A DNA stretch of 15,605 bases from Bacteroidaceae bacterium. Lineage in GTDB: Bacteria; Bacteroidota; Bacteroidia; Bacteroidales; Bacteroidaceae. Shown piece after piece: positions 1-7,323 of the stretch (position 1 is the first letter of the stretch; the number at the start of each line of letters is the position of its first letter). The notes under the pieces were generated by a model, which had not been told where the DNA came from, ran no database searches, and was given only the letters and a program-made list of their open reading frames with translations. A program made the position numbers and the translations under genes. The DNA lies in assembly GCA_017466965.1 (NCBI GenBank), contig JAFTTD010000236.1, positions 1 through 15,605 on the forward strand. The letters are read 5' to 3'.

Positions 1-549
1 GAGAAGTTGTTTGACAGGGTGCGCATGAGTGTTGCCGACATTGTGAACCTTTGGAAGGGATTGCTTGATTCTGTATTTAGTGTAAATCCTGGATTGAGGG
101 TTGTATTTACAGTCAGTCCTATTCGTCATAAAAGGGATGGGCTCCATGTGAACCAGCTTAGCAAATCGATATTGCTTCTTGCTGTGGATGAACTGTGCGG
201 GATGTATCCTCAGTGCTGTTCTTATTTCCCTTCGTATGAGATTTTGATTGATGAGCTGCGCGACTATCGTTTCTATGCTGATGATTTGGTGCATCCTTCG
301 TCATTGGCGGTTGAATATATTTGGGAACGAATGTGTGAGTCGTTTTTGTCTAAAGAAACTCTGGAGCTGATGAAACAGTTGGCTGCTGTCACAGCAGCAT
401 TGAATCATAAGCCGTTCAATGCGGAAAGTGCTGAATATGCAGCGTTTATGGAGAACACTCTGAAAAAAATTAATGAATTAAAGAATATGCATCCTTATTT
501 GAATATGGATGCGGAACTGAAAATATGCAATACAAAATTGAGAAAATAG
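1..549 (+). CDS. GSCFA-family protein, C-terminal part (5' truncated)
   Basis: The frame is open from the first base of the window, so the gene starts upstream; the TTG at 7 is an internal Leu codon, not a credible start. The visible ~182 residues resemble the C-terminal half of the GSCFA family (SGNH-hydrolase-like, function unproven). Seen: a strand followed by TVSPIRHKRDGLHVNQLSK, then YFPSYEILIDELRDYRFYADD, then DLVHPS. The Asp-Leu-Val-His (His codon at 292-294) fits the C-terminal DxxH catalytic pair of SGNH esterases. The N-terminal block that names the family is outside the window. The last 25 bases overlap the start of murF-alr, which suggests translational coupling and one operon; a cell-envelope role is only a guess from that neighbour. 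Confidence 0.85.
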   Translation, partial: EKLFDRVRMSVADIVNLWKGLLDSVFSVNPGLRVVFTVSPIRHKRDGLHVNQLSKSILLLAVDELCGMYPQCCSYFPSYEILIDELRDYRFYADDLVHPSSLAVEYIWERMCESFLSKETLELMKQLAAVTAALNHKPFNAESAEYAAFMENTLKKINELKNMHPYLNMDAELKICNTKLRK

Positions 550-3011
550 CGGAAGTGCTTTCTGCAAAGCGCTTCGGAAACAGGGAAGCGGTTGTTAACT
601 GGCTTCTCATTGACAGCCGTTCGTTATGCTTTCCTGAGGAAACATTGTTTTTTGCTTTGCGTACTCAGCGTAATGACGGGCACAGATATATATATGAACT
701 GTATAAGCGCGGAGTGCGCAACTTTGTAGTGACAGAGATTCCTGAGGAGATGAGCGATAATGAGGATGTGAACTTTCTTGTTGTGGATGATTCTTTGAAG
801 GCGCTGCAGACATTGGCTGCTTATCATCGTAAAAGACTTGACATCCCTTTTATAGCCATTACTGGCAGCAATGGAAAGACTACGGTGAAGGAGTGGCTCT
901 ATCAGATTTTGTCGCGTCATTACAAGGTTTCCCGTTCTCCAAGAAGTTACAATTCGCAGATTGGTGTGCCCCTGTCTGTGTGGCTCGTTGATGACAGCGC
1001 AGACATCGCTATAATAGAAACGGGCATTTCAGCTACTGGCGAAATGGAAAAACTGGCCAGGATTGTGAATCCTACTATTGGAGTAATAACAAATGTTGGC
1101 GCTGCTCATCAGGAGAATTTTCTGTCGTTTGACATCAAATGTGCGGAAAAACTGCAACTGATGAACGGATGCCGCAAGGCGGTGCTCAACATGACGGACC
1201 AGTGTATAGCATACGCGGCTTCAATAATACCTGTTGGAGTGGAACGTCTGGGCTGGAGCCGTGATGTTAATGACGGTGAAAAACTGCATATCCTTTCTGT
1301 TGAAAAAGAAACTGACAACGCTGTAGTTTCTTTTTCGTATGATGGTCGTAAACATGAATATAAGATTCCTTTTATTGATGACGGCGCTATAGAAAATACT
1401 ATCACTTGTCTGGCTGTATGTCTGAGCCTTATGGACAGTTGCAAGGACCTTACTGTTGAGAAGATTTGCAATGGCATGGAACTGCTTGAGCCTGTTGCGA
1501 TGCGTCTTGAAGTGAAGGATGGCATTAATGGATGTACTCTTATCAATGACACGTATAACAGTGATGTTCATTCCCTTGACATAGCCCTTGATTTCATGAG
1601 CCGCCGCCCTGACACAAAGGACCAGAAGCGCACATTGATAATCAGTGATATTCTGCAAAGTGGCGAAGAGCCACAAGTGCTTTACAGCAAAGTGGCGCAG
1701 ATGGCGCAAAGCCGTGGAATAGACAAGGTGATAGGTGTGGGTGACGGCATTATGTCGTGTGCTGATTTTTTTCATGGTGAATGTTACTTTTTCCATTCAA
1801 CAGATGAACTTCTTCAGAGTAAGGTGTTTGCTGAAATATGCAATGAGTTTGTCCTTATAAAAGGTGCGCGCCGCTTCCGTTTTGACAAATTGAGCGAGAG
1901 ACTTACATTGAAGGTACATCAGACGATATTGGAAGTAAATCTGAATGCCCTTGTTTCAAATGTAAACCATTACCGCTCGTTTTTGAAGCCTGAAACAAGG
2001 ATGGTGTGTATGGTGAAGGCTTCCGCTTATGGAATAGGTTCGCTTGAAACGAGCAAGACTCTGCAAGATGCCGGCGTTGACTATCTGGCTGTAGCTGTGG
2101 CTGATGAAGGCGCAGACTTGCGTAAGGCTGGCATAACATCAAATATAATGATAATGAATCCGGAGATGACCTCATTCAAAATGCTTTTTGACTACAGGCT
2201 TGAGCCGGAAGTTTTTAATTTCCAAATTCTTGAAGCTCTCATAAGAGCGGCAGAAAAAGAGGGTATCACAAATTTCCCTATTCATATTAAACTGGATACA
2301 GGCATGCATCGTCTTGGCTTCAATCCGGAAACAGACATGGAACTCCTTATTAATCGTCTTCAACGTCAGACGGCTCTTGTACCTTGCTCTGTGTTTTCGC
2401 ATTTTGTGGGCAGTGATGATGATGTGTTTGATGAGTTCTCACGTCAGCAGTTCGCTACTTTCGATAAGGCAAGCCGAATGTTGCAAAAGGCATACGGACA
2501 TAAGATTATTCGCCATATATGCAATTCTGCTGGCATAGAACATTTCCCTGAATATCATCTTGATATGGTCCGCCTTGGGCTTGGTCTGTACGGCATAGAC
2601 CCTCGCAATAATCAGCAAATAAACAATGTTGCGACTCTCAAAACCACAATACTTCAGATTCGTGATGTAAAGGCAGGTGAGAGTATAGGATACAGTCGCC
2701 GAACAGTTCTTGACCGCGATAGCCGGATAGCTGCAATTCCAATAGGGTATGCTGATGGGCTGAACCGCAGGCTTGGCAACAGGAATTGCTATTGTTTGGT
2801 AAACGGCAAGCAGGCACAGTACGTTGGGAATATATGTATGGATGTCTGCATGATTGACGTTACGGACATAGATTGCAAGGAAGGTGATTATGCTGTTGTT
2901 TTTGGAGAGGAACTTCCTGTTTCTGTTTTAAGCGATGCCATAGGAACGATACCATACGAAGTGCTCACCGGAATATCTTCCAGAGTTCAGCATGTGTATG
3001 TTCATGAATAG
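525..3011 (+). CDS. murF-alr: Bifunctional UDP-MurNAc-tripeptide:D-Ala-D-Ala ligase / alanine racemase
   Basis: An 828-residue fusion of two cytoplasmic peptidoglycan-precursor enzymes. Residues about 1-460 are MurF: an N-terminal UDP-substrate domain (DSR at 30-32), the ATP P-loop GSNGKTT at 114-120, the ETG segment near 165, a Lys in CAEKLQLM (K209) where Mur ligases carry a carbamylated Lys, and the C-terminal domain from about 325 (NDTYNSD). Residues about 465-828 are a PLP-dependent alanine racemase: K498 in MVKASAYGIG should bind PLP, Y723 in GESIGYS is the likely second catalytic base, and R683 in VRLGLGLYG and CMDVCMIDV (771-779) are also typical. The racemase makes D-Ala and the ligase attaches D-Ala-D-Ala to UDP-MurNAc-tripeptide; a separate Ddl ligase is still needed between them. 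The fusion is known in Bacteroidota. No frameshift or lost key residue was seen. ATG 525 lies inside the upstream gene. Confidence 0.95.
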   Translation: MQYKIEKIAEVLSAKRFGNREAVVNWLLIDSRSLCFPEETLFFALRTQRNDGHRYIYELYKRGVRNFVVTEIPEEMSDNEDVNFLVVDDSLKALQTLAAYHRKRLDIPFIAITGSNGKTTVKEWLYQILSRHYKVSRSPRSYNSQIGVPLSVWLVDDSADIAIIETGISATGEMEKLARIVNPTIGVITNVGAAHQENFLSFDIKCAEKLQLMNGCRKAVLNMTDQCIAYAASIIPVGVERLGWSRDVNDGEKLHILSVEKETDNAVVSFSYDGRKHEYKIPFIDDGAIENTITCLAVCLSLMDSCKDLTVEKICNGMELLEPVAMRLEVKDGINGCTLINDTYNSDVHSLDIALDFMSRRPDTKDQKRTLIISDILQSGEEPQVLYSKVAQMAQSRGIDKVIGVGDGIMSCADFFHGECYFFHSTDELLQSKVFAEICNEFVLIKGARRFRFDKLSERLTLKVHQTILEVNLNALVSNVNHYRSFLKPETRMVCMVKASAYGIGSLETSKTLQDAGVDYLAVAVADEGADLRKAGITSNIMIMNPEMTSFKMLFDYRLEPEVFNFQILEALIRAAEKEGITNFPIHIKLDTGMHRLGFNPETDMELLINRLQRQTALVPCSVFSHFVGSDDDVFDEFSRQQFATFDKASRMLQKAYGHKIIRHICNSAGIEHFPEYHLDMVRLGLGLYGIDPRNNQQINNVATLKTTILQIRDVKAGESIGYSRRTVLDRDSRIAAIPIGYADGLNRRLGNRNCYCLVNGKQAQYVGNICMDVCMIDVTDIDCKEGDYAVVFGEELPVSVLSDAIGTIPYEVLTGISSRVQHVYVHE

Positions 3012-3025
3012 AGCGAGTAAGTTTA

Positions 3026-3063
3026 AAGAATTGCAAAAATGAACAGCTAATTCTTGTTTTTTT
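3026..3063 (+). terminator. Probable Rho-independent terminator after murF-alr
   Basis: The left arm AAGAATTGC (3026-3034) pairs with GCTAATTCTT (3046-3055), with one bulged A on the right arm and an 11-nt loop. A run of seven T follows at 3057-3063. The stem is AT-rich, but arm and T-run are placed as in an intrinsic terminator, 14 bases after the murF-alr stop. Confidence 0.6.
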
Positions 3064-3127
3064 ATAAAAAATAGGTAAAAAAAGTAGATTCTTACCTTAT
3101 TATATATGGTGTAATCTCCTTTTTTTC

Positions 3128-3135
3128 TACTTTTG
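3128..3135 (+). promoter_or_regulatory. Bacteroidota -7 promoter box for topA
   Basis: TACTTTTG matches the Bacteroidota sigma-ABfr -7 consensus TAnnTTTG, 33 bases before the topA ATG. No convincing -33 TTTG lies about 20 bases upstream. The predicted leader begins near 3141 and would include at least part of a short inverted repeat GCCC-GAATT-GGGC (3137-3149). A second weak inverted repeat, AGGTAA (3073-3078) with TTACCT (3092-3097), lies upstream and has no T-tract. Confidence 0.6.
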
Positions 3136-3168
3136 CGCCCGAATTGGGCAAAAAGCTAATGAATTATT

Positions 3169-5514
3169 ATGTATAAGAATCTGGTGATTGTCGAGTCTCC
3201 TGCAAAAGCGAAGACGCTTGAAAAGTTTCTCGGCAAAGAGTATAAAGTGATGTCAAGCTATGGACACATCAGAGATCTGAAGAAAAAAGAATTCAGTATT
3301 GATGTCAATAGCTTTGTTCCTGAATATGAGATTCCTGCTGACAAGGCAGATATTGTACGGACTCTCAAGAAAGAGTCGGAGCAGGCGGAAACAGTATGGC
3401 TCGCATCCGATGAGGACCGTGAAGGGGAAGCCATATCTTGGCATTTGGCGCAAGTATTAGGATTGGATGAGAAGACAGCCAAGCGTATTGTTTTCCACGA
3501 AATCACAAAGAATGCCATTCTTGAAGCTATCAAGAAACCGCGCTCAATAGACCATAACCTTGTGAATGCACAGCAGGCACGCCGTGTGCTCGACAGACTT
3601 GTGGGATTTAAGCTGTCTCCTGTTTTGTGGAGGAAGTTGAAACCGTCTTTGTCTGCCGGCAGAGTGCAGTCTGTCGCTGTTAGGCTTATTGTGGAGCGTG
3701 AGCGTGAAGTGGAGAACTTCAAAACAGAATCAAGCTATAAGGTTACAGCTGTGTTCTTGGTGCCAGATGCAGATGCCCGCAATGTGGCTCTGAAAGCAGA
3801 ACTCGGTTTGCGCTTCAAGACAAAAGAAGAGGCTCATGCGTTCCTGGAGAAATGCAAGAATCGCGAGTTCTTTGTGTCGGAAATATCAAAGCGTCCGATG
3901 CGAAAGACTCCTGCAGCCCCTTTTACAACTTCAACACTTCAACAAGAGGCTGCAAGAAAATTAGGATTCACAGTGTCTCAGACAATGATGGTGGCTCAGC
4001 GTCTTTATGAATCAGGACGTATCACTTATATGCGTACAGACTCGGTAAACCTCTCGTCTTTGTGCCTTAATTCGGCTAAAAAAGAAATAATGGAGCATCT
4101 TGGAGAAAAGTACTCCAAAACGCGCCAGTATCAGACAAAGGCTAAGGGAGCGCAGGAGGCTCACGAAGCAATACGTCCGACATATATCAATGAGCATGAA
4201 ATAGACGGCACTAACCAGGAGCGCCGTTTGTATGAGCTTATATGGAAGCGTACAGTGGCTTCGCAAATGGCTGATGCTGAAATAGAAAAGACTATAATCA
4301 AAATTAGCGCAGACGGTTTGGAGTCTGAATTTTATGCTTCAGGTGAAGTAGTTGTTTTTGATGGTTTCCTCAGAGTTTACAAGGAGTCTTTTGACGAGGA
4401 GACTGCTGATGCTGAAGATTCAGAAACAATGTTGCCTCCTGTTAATGAAGGGCAGCTTCTGGAATGGAGTGAAATAGTGGCAACTGAACGATATACCCAA
4501 TCTCCTTTAAGATATACAGAAGCAAGCCTGGTAAGAAAATTGGAAGAACTGGGTATTGGCCGTCCTTCAACATACGCGCCAACAATCTCAACTATACAGC
4601 AGCGTGATTATGTTGTCAAGGGTGACAAGAGCGGAGCTGAACGCAATTATGGTATTCTCAGGCTGAATAAAAAGGCTGAAATTGTTGAGAGCCAGAATAC
4701 AGAACTTTATGGTAATGAAAAAGGCAAATTGCTTCCTACTGATATTGGAACTGTGGTGAATGATTTTCTTTGCCAATTCTTCCCAATGATTCTGGATTAT
4801 AATTTCACAGCTAAAGTAGAGAAGGAGTTTGATGACATTGCAGATGGAGACAAGGAGTGGCAGAATGTGATTCGTGCATTCTATGAAGAATTTGAACCGA
4901 TGGTAGAGAATACTTTGAACAACAGAACTGAACATAAGGTTGGAGAAAGAATTCTCGGAACAGACCCGGCAACAGGAAGAGAAGTGTCTGTGAAGATAGG
5001 ACGTTTTGGCCCTGTTGTTCAGATAGGTAGTTCTACTGATGCAGACAAGCCTCGCTTTGCGCAAATAAACAAAGGGCAAAGCATTGCCAGCATTACACTT
5101 GAGGAAGCGCTTGAACTGTTTAAATTGCCGCGTACACTTGGCGATTACGAAGGTGGTCCTGTTAATGTGGGAGCAGGACGCTTTGGCCCGTACATTTTCC
5201 ATGACGGCAAATATATATCGCTGCCTAAGGAACTCGACCCATTGCAGATAAATTTAGAGCAAGCGGTGGAACTGATAGAGGAAAAGCGTAAGAGCGAGAA
5301 GGAAAAGCATTTGAAGAAATTTGATGAGGAGCCAGAACTGGAAGTGATGAATGGCCGTTTCGGACCTTATCTGTATTATAAAGGTGCTAACTTCAAATTG
5401 CCTAAGGGTATTTCTGATCCTAAATCACTCACGGTGGAGCAATGTCTTGACATTATCAAGGCTCAGGCTAACAAGGAGTCGAAAACATATTCAAGAACCC
5501 GCAAAAAGAAATAA
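3169..5514 (+). CDS. topA: DNA topoisomerase I (type IA)
   Basis: A 781-residue type IA topoisomerase that relaxes negative supercoils by a transient 5'-phosphotyrosine break. The TOPRIM domain is at 1-150, with E9 in VIVESPAKAKT and the acidic DEDREGE at 81-87 (D81, D83, E85) for metal binding. The catalytic Tyr is Y287 in GRITYMRTDS. SAGRVQSVAVRL (162-173) and LGIGRPSTYAPTI (461-473) are family motifs. The C-terminus has no paired-Cys zinc ribbon as in E. coli TopA; it carries three GRFGP units near 611, 670 and 729, typical of the topoisomerase C-terminal repeat, and ends in a basic tail. The ATG is supported by the conserved N-terminus starting at residue 1. aroK follows after three bases, so they are probably co-transcribed. 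Confidence 0.97.
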   Translation: MYKNLVIVESPAKAKTLEKFLGKEYKVMSSYGHIRDLKKKEFSIDVNSFVPEYEIPADKADIVRTLKKESEQAETVWLASDEDREGEAISWHLAQVLGLDEKTAKRIVFHEITKNAILEAIKKPRSIDHNLVNAQQARRVLDRLVGFKLSPVLWRKLKPSLSAGRVQSVAVRLIVEREREVENFKTESSYKVTAVFLVPDADARNVALKAELGLRFKTKEEAHAFLEKCKNREFFVSEISKRPMRKTPAAPFTTSTLQQEAARKLGFTVSQTMMVAQRLYESGRITYMRTDSVNLSSLCLNSAKKEIMEHLGEKYSKTRQYQTKAKGAQEAHEAIRPTYINEHEIDGTNQERRLYELIWKRTVASQMADAEIEKTIIKISADGLESEFYASGEVVVFDGFLRVYKESFDEETADAEDSETMLPPVNEGQLLEWSEIVATERYTQSPLRYTEASLVRKLEELGIGRPSTYAPTISTIQQRDYVVKGDKSGAERNYGILRLNKKAEIVESQNTELYGNEKGKLLPTDIGTVVNDFLCQFFPMILDYNFTAKVEKEFDDIADGDKEWQNVIRAFYEEFEPMVENTLNNRTEHKVGERILGTDPATGREVSVKIGRFGPVVQIGSSTDADKPRFAQINKGQSIASITLEEALELFKLPRTLGDYEGGPVNVGAGRFGPYIFHDGKYISLPKELDPLQINLEQAVELIEEKRKSEKEKHLKKFDEEPELEVMNGRFGPYLYYKGANFKLPKGISDPKSLTVEQCLDIIKAQANKESKTYSRTRKKK

Positions 5515-5517
5515 TCC

Positions 5518-6054
5518 ATGTCAGACGTTAAGCGCATTGCCCTTGTAGGATATATGGGGGCGGGAAAAACAACTATCGGCAAGGCTTTGGCCAGAAAGTT
5601 GGGACTGGAACTGTTTGACCTTGACTTTTATATAGAGGAGCGTTTCAGAACAAAGATTCCTAAGATTTTTGCAGAGCGCGGAGAAGAGAAATTCCGTGAA
5701 ATGGAGCGAAATATGCTGCATGAAGTGGCGGAATTTGAGAATGTCATAATATCATGTGGCGGTGGCACACCATGTTTCTTTGATAATATGGATTATCTAA
5801 ACACCAAAGCAGAAACAGTATTCCTGAATGCGCATCCGAAAGTGCTGTGCGCCCATTTGCAGATGGGAAAGACACAGCGACCACTTGTTCAGGGCAAGAC
5901 TGGTGAAGAACTGGAAAAGTTTGTTACCGAGTCGCTTGCTGCGCGCGAACCATTATATCGCAAGGCTAAACATGTGGTAGATGTCGAGATTATAGAGCAT
6001 AAGTATCAGATAGATGAACTTGTGGATAGGATTATTTGTCTGACTGAAAGCTGA
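5518..6054 (+). CDS. aroK: Shikimate kinase
   Basis: A 178-residue, full-length cytoplasmic P-loop kinase that phosphorylates shikimate to shikimate 3-phosphate with ATP, in aromatic amino-acid and chorismate synthesis. Walker A is GYMGAGKTT at 11-19. D34 and D36 in FDLDFYIE should serve Mg and shikimate binding; R60 in EEKFREME and GGG at 81-83 bind shikimate. QRPL (R121) is the LID arginine and AAREPLY (R143) the late substrate arginine. The ATG is three bases after the topA stop, so translation is probably coupled to topA. The stop codon lies within a hairpin (6047-6074). Confidence 0.95.
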   Translation: MSDVKRIALVGYMGAGKTTIGKALARKLGLELFDLDFYIEERFRTKIPKIFAERGEEKFREMERNMLHEVAEFENVIISCGGGTPCFFDNMDYLNTKAETVFLNAHPKVLCAHLQMGKTQRPLVQGKTGEELEKFVTESLAAREPLYRKAKHVVDVEIIEHKYQIDELVDRIICLTES

Positions 6055-6074
6055 TTTGATTTTTCAAAAGCTTT
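6047..6074 (+). other. Hairpin overlapping the aroK stop codon
   Basis: AAAGCT (6047-6052) pairs with AGCTTT (6069-6074). After a two-base GA bulge, TTTGA (6055-6059) pairs with TCAAA (6064-6068) around a TTTT loop. No T-tract follows, so it is a poor intrinsic terminator; it may protect or define the 3' end of the topA-aroK message. A second small stem, AAGCGG with CTGCTT including one G-T pair, lies at about 6075-6092. Confidence 0.45.
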
Positions 6075-6103
6075 AAGCGGCTGGTACTGCTTTGATGCAT
6101 AGT

Positions 6104-6167
6104 AACTCACAAATTCACAATCTTGCAAACTCACAAACTATAAAACTTAAAAACTCACAAACTTAAA
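6104..6167 (+). repeat. Eight tandem 8-bp units directly upstream of argB
   Basis: Read from 6104 in steps of eight the units are AACTCACA, AATTCACA, ATCTTGCA, AACTCACA, AACTATAA, AACTTAAA, AACTCACA and AACTTAAA. The identical AACTCACA units recur at 6104, 6128 and 6152, exactly 24 bases apart. The array ends three bases (CGT) before the argB ATG. The + strand is rich in A and nearly free of G, so the leader RNA should be unstructured, which suits Bacteroidota ribosomes that rarely use a Shine-Dalgarno. No clear TAnnTTTG box was found in 6055-6170, so argB may be read from the aroK transcript. Confidence 0.8.
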
Positions 6168-6170
6168 CGT

Positions 6171-6941
6171 ATGGAAAAGCTCACAGTCATAAAAGTAGGA
6201 GGGAAAATTGTTGAGGATGAAGAAACTCTTGCTCAGCTCCTAAAAGATTTTTCTGCTGTAGAAGGACATAAGGTACTGGTGCATGGCGGTGGACGTTCGG
6301 CTACGAAAATTGCTGCTCAGCTTGGCATTGAAAGCCAAATGGTTGATGGTCGCAGAATTACGGACGAGAATATGCTGAGGGTTGTAACCATGGTATATGG
6401 CGGACTTGTCAACAAGAATATTGTTGCACGTCTTCAGGCTGTCGGACTTAATGCGCTTGGGCTTACCGGCGCTGATATGAATGTCATAAAGTCTCACAAG
6501 CGTCCTGTCAAGACTATAGATTACGGATTTGTGGGAGATGTGGAAAAGTGTGATGGTTCAATGCTGGCGAAACTCATCAAGGAAGGCATCGTGCCTGTTA
6601 TGGCGCCTCTTACTCATGATGGCAATGGTTGTCTGTTGAACACCAATGCTGATACTATAGCCGGAGAGACGGCAAAGGCTTTAGCTCCTTATTTTGACGT
6701 GACGCTTATATACTGCTTTGAAAAGGCTGGTGTTCTGCTCTCTGAAGATGACGACAACAGTGTGATTCCTCACATTGATGAGAGTTCATTCAAGGATTTA
6801 GTGGAAAAAGGCGTAATTCAGGGAGGAATGATACCTAAAATAGAAAATTCCATAGCGGCTGTTCGTCAAGGAGTGGGCAGGGTTATCATAACTAAGGCTG
6901 ATGCCATAGACGGAACTAAAGGTACAAAGATAACTTGCTGA
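6171..6941 (+). CDS. argB: N-acyl-L-glutamate kinase (ArgB; acetyl- or succinylglutamate)
   Basis: A 256-residue amino-acid kinase family enzyme for the second step of arginine synthesis, phosphorylating the gamma-carboxylate of N-acylglutamate with ATP. Seen: K8 in VIKVGGKIV, the HGGGRSAT glycine loop at 38-45, R62 in DGRRITDE, NTNADTIAGE at 157-166 with N159 and D161, and K223 in GGMIPKIENS. It has the short bacterial form without the N-terminal helix of arginine-inhibited hexameric versions, so feedback inhibition is not predicted from length. Bacteroides fragilis uses N-succinylated intermediates later in this pathway, so the acyl group may be succinyl rather than acetyl; the sequence alone does not decide. 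The leader is a tandem 8-bp array and a terminator-like hairpin follows the stop. Confidence 0.93.
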   Translation: MEKLTVIKVGGKIVEDEETLAQLLKDFSAVEGHKVLVHGGGRSATKIAAQLGIESQMVDGRRITDENMLRVVTMVYGGLVNKNIVARLQAVGLNALGLTGADMNVIKSHKRPVKTIDYGFVGDVEKCDGSMLAKLIKEGIVPVMAPLTHDGNGCLLNTNADTIAGETAKALAPYFDVTLIYCFEKAGVLLSEDDDNSVIPHIDESSFKDLVEKGVIQGGMIPKIENSIAAVRQGVGRVIITKADAIDGTKGTKITC

Positions 6942-6976
6942 TACAGTTTCATGATATATTGAAATAGAAACTAATT

Positions 6977-7027
6977 AAAATAAAGCGCAACTCAAGAGCT
7001 ATTGTCTATTGGTTGCGATTTTATTTT
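6977..7027 (+). terminator. Probable terminator after argB
   Basis: CGCAAC (6986-6991) pairs with GTTGCG (7012-7017). Past a small internal loop, AAAATAAA (6977-6984) pairs with TTTATTTT (7020-7027). The 20-nt loop is long, but the descending arm ends in the T-rich ATTTTATTTTT expected of an intrinsic terminator. It lies 36 bases after the argB stop. Confidence 0.55.
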
Positions 7028-7042
7028 TAATGAATTTAGGTC

Positions 7043-7058
7043 TCGCAAGTATTTGCGA
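7043..7058. other. Short perfect hairpin in the argB downstream gap
   Basis: TCGCAA (7043-7048) and TTGCGA (7053-7058) are perfect complements around a GTAT loop. No T-tract follows. It sits between the argB terminator and the 22-bp array, and could equally be a protein-binding inverted repeat in DNA; no role is assigned. Confidence 0.4.
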
Positions 7059-7074
7059 AAAGTGTCTTTGGTGC

Positions 7075-7162
7075 AAACGCGGGCTCGTTTGTATTTAAAC
7101 GCAGGCTCGTTGATGTTTAAATGCGGGCTCGTTTGTGTCTAAACGCAGGCTCGTTTGTGTAG
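7075..7162. repeat. Four 22-bp tandem repeats plus a decayed fifth
   Basis: Units start at 7075, 7097, 7119 and 7141 and are exactly 22 bp each. The shared core is AAACGCAGGCTCGTTTGTGT, with G or A after GC and few other changes. A fifth diverged unit (AAGGCCTG in place of CAGGCTCG) occupies about 7163-7184. Within a unit AAACG can pair with CGTTT over a six-base loop; the same arms can pair across unit borders, giving two alternative ladders. In unit 3 AAATG replaces AAACG and still pairs as + strand RNA through U-G. There are no spacers, so it is not CRISPR. This is most of the content of the 382-bp gene-free stretch 6942-7323. The remainder, 7185-7263, shows only a weak stem (GCGGAT 7201-7206 with ATCTGC 7214-7219) followed by six T at 7225-7230. 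Confidence 0.85.
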
Positions 7163-7263
7163 TAATGAAGGCCTGTTGTTTTTTCAATTATCAGTTTCAA
7201 GCGGATTTCTTTTATCTGCATGAATTTTTTATGCTTTGATGTGGCTTATTCGTTCATGTTTTG

Positions 7264-7271
7264 TATTTTTG
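7264..7271 (+). promoter_or_regulatory. Bacteroidota -7 promoter box for the large exported protein gene
   Basis: TATTTTTG matches TAnnTTTG and is followed by CGG. Transcription would start near 7277, about 45 bases before the ATG at 7324. A TTTG at 7235-7238 is the nearest -33 candidate, but its spacer is 25 bases, longer than usual. The box argues against translation starting at the TTG at 7261. Confidence 0.55.
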
Positions 7272-7323
7272 CGGTGCTCATGGGCGATTGCTCCATGTGG
7301 TTTTCATTTTTACTTATACATTA

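Noticed and set aside
1221..1796. 191-codon reverse-strand open frame inside murF-alr
   Set aside because: The + strand encodes conserved MurF sequence there; the reverse product has no recognisable domain.
7075..7184. 22-bp units as a CRISPR array
   Set aside because: Units are head-to-tail with no unique spacers, and no cas gene is in the window.
7261..7323. TTG at 7261 as the start of the large exported protein
   Set aside because: It overlaps the TATTTTTG promoter box and would place 20 extra residues before a normal signal peptide; ATG 7324 or 7330 fits better.
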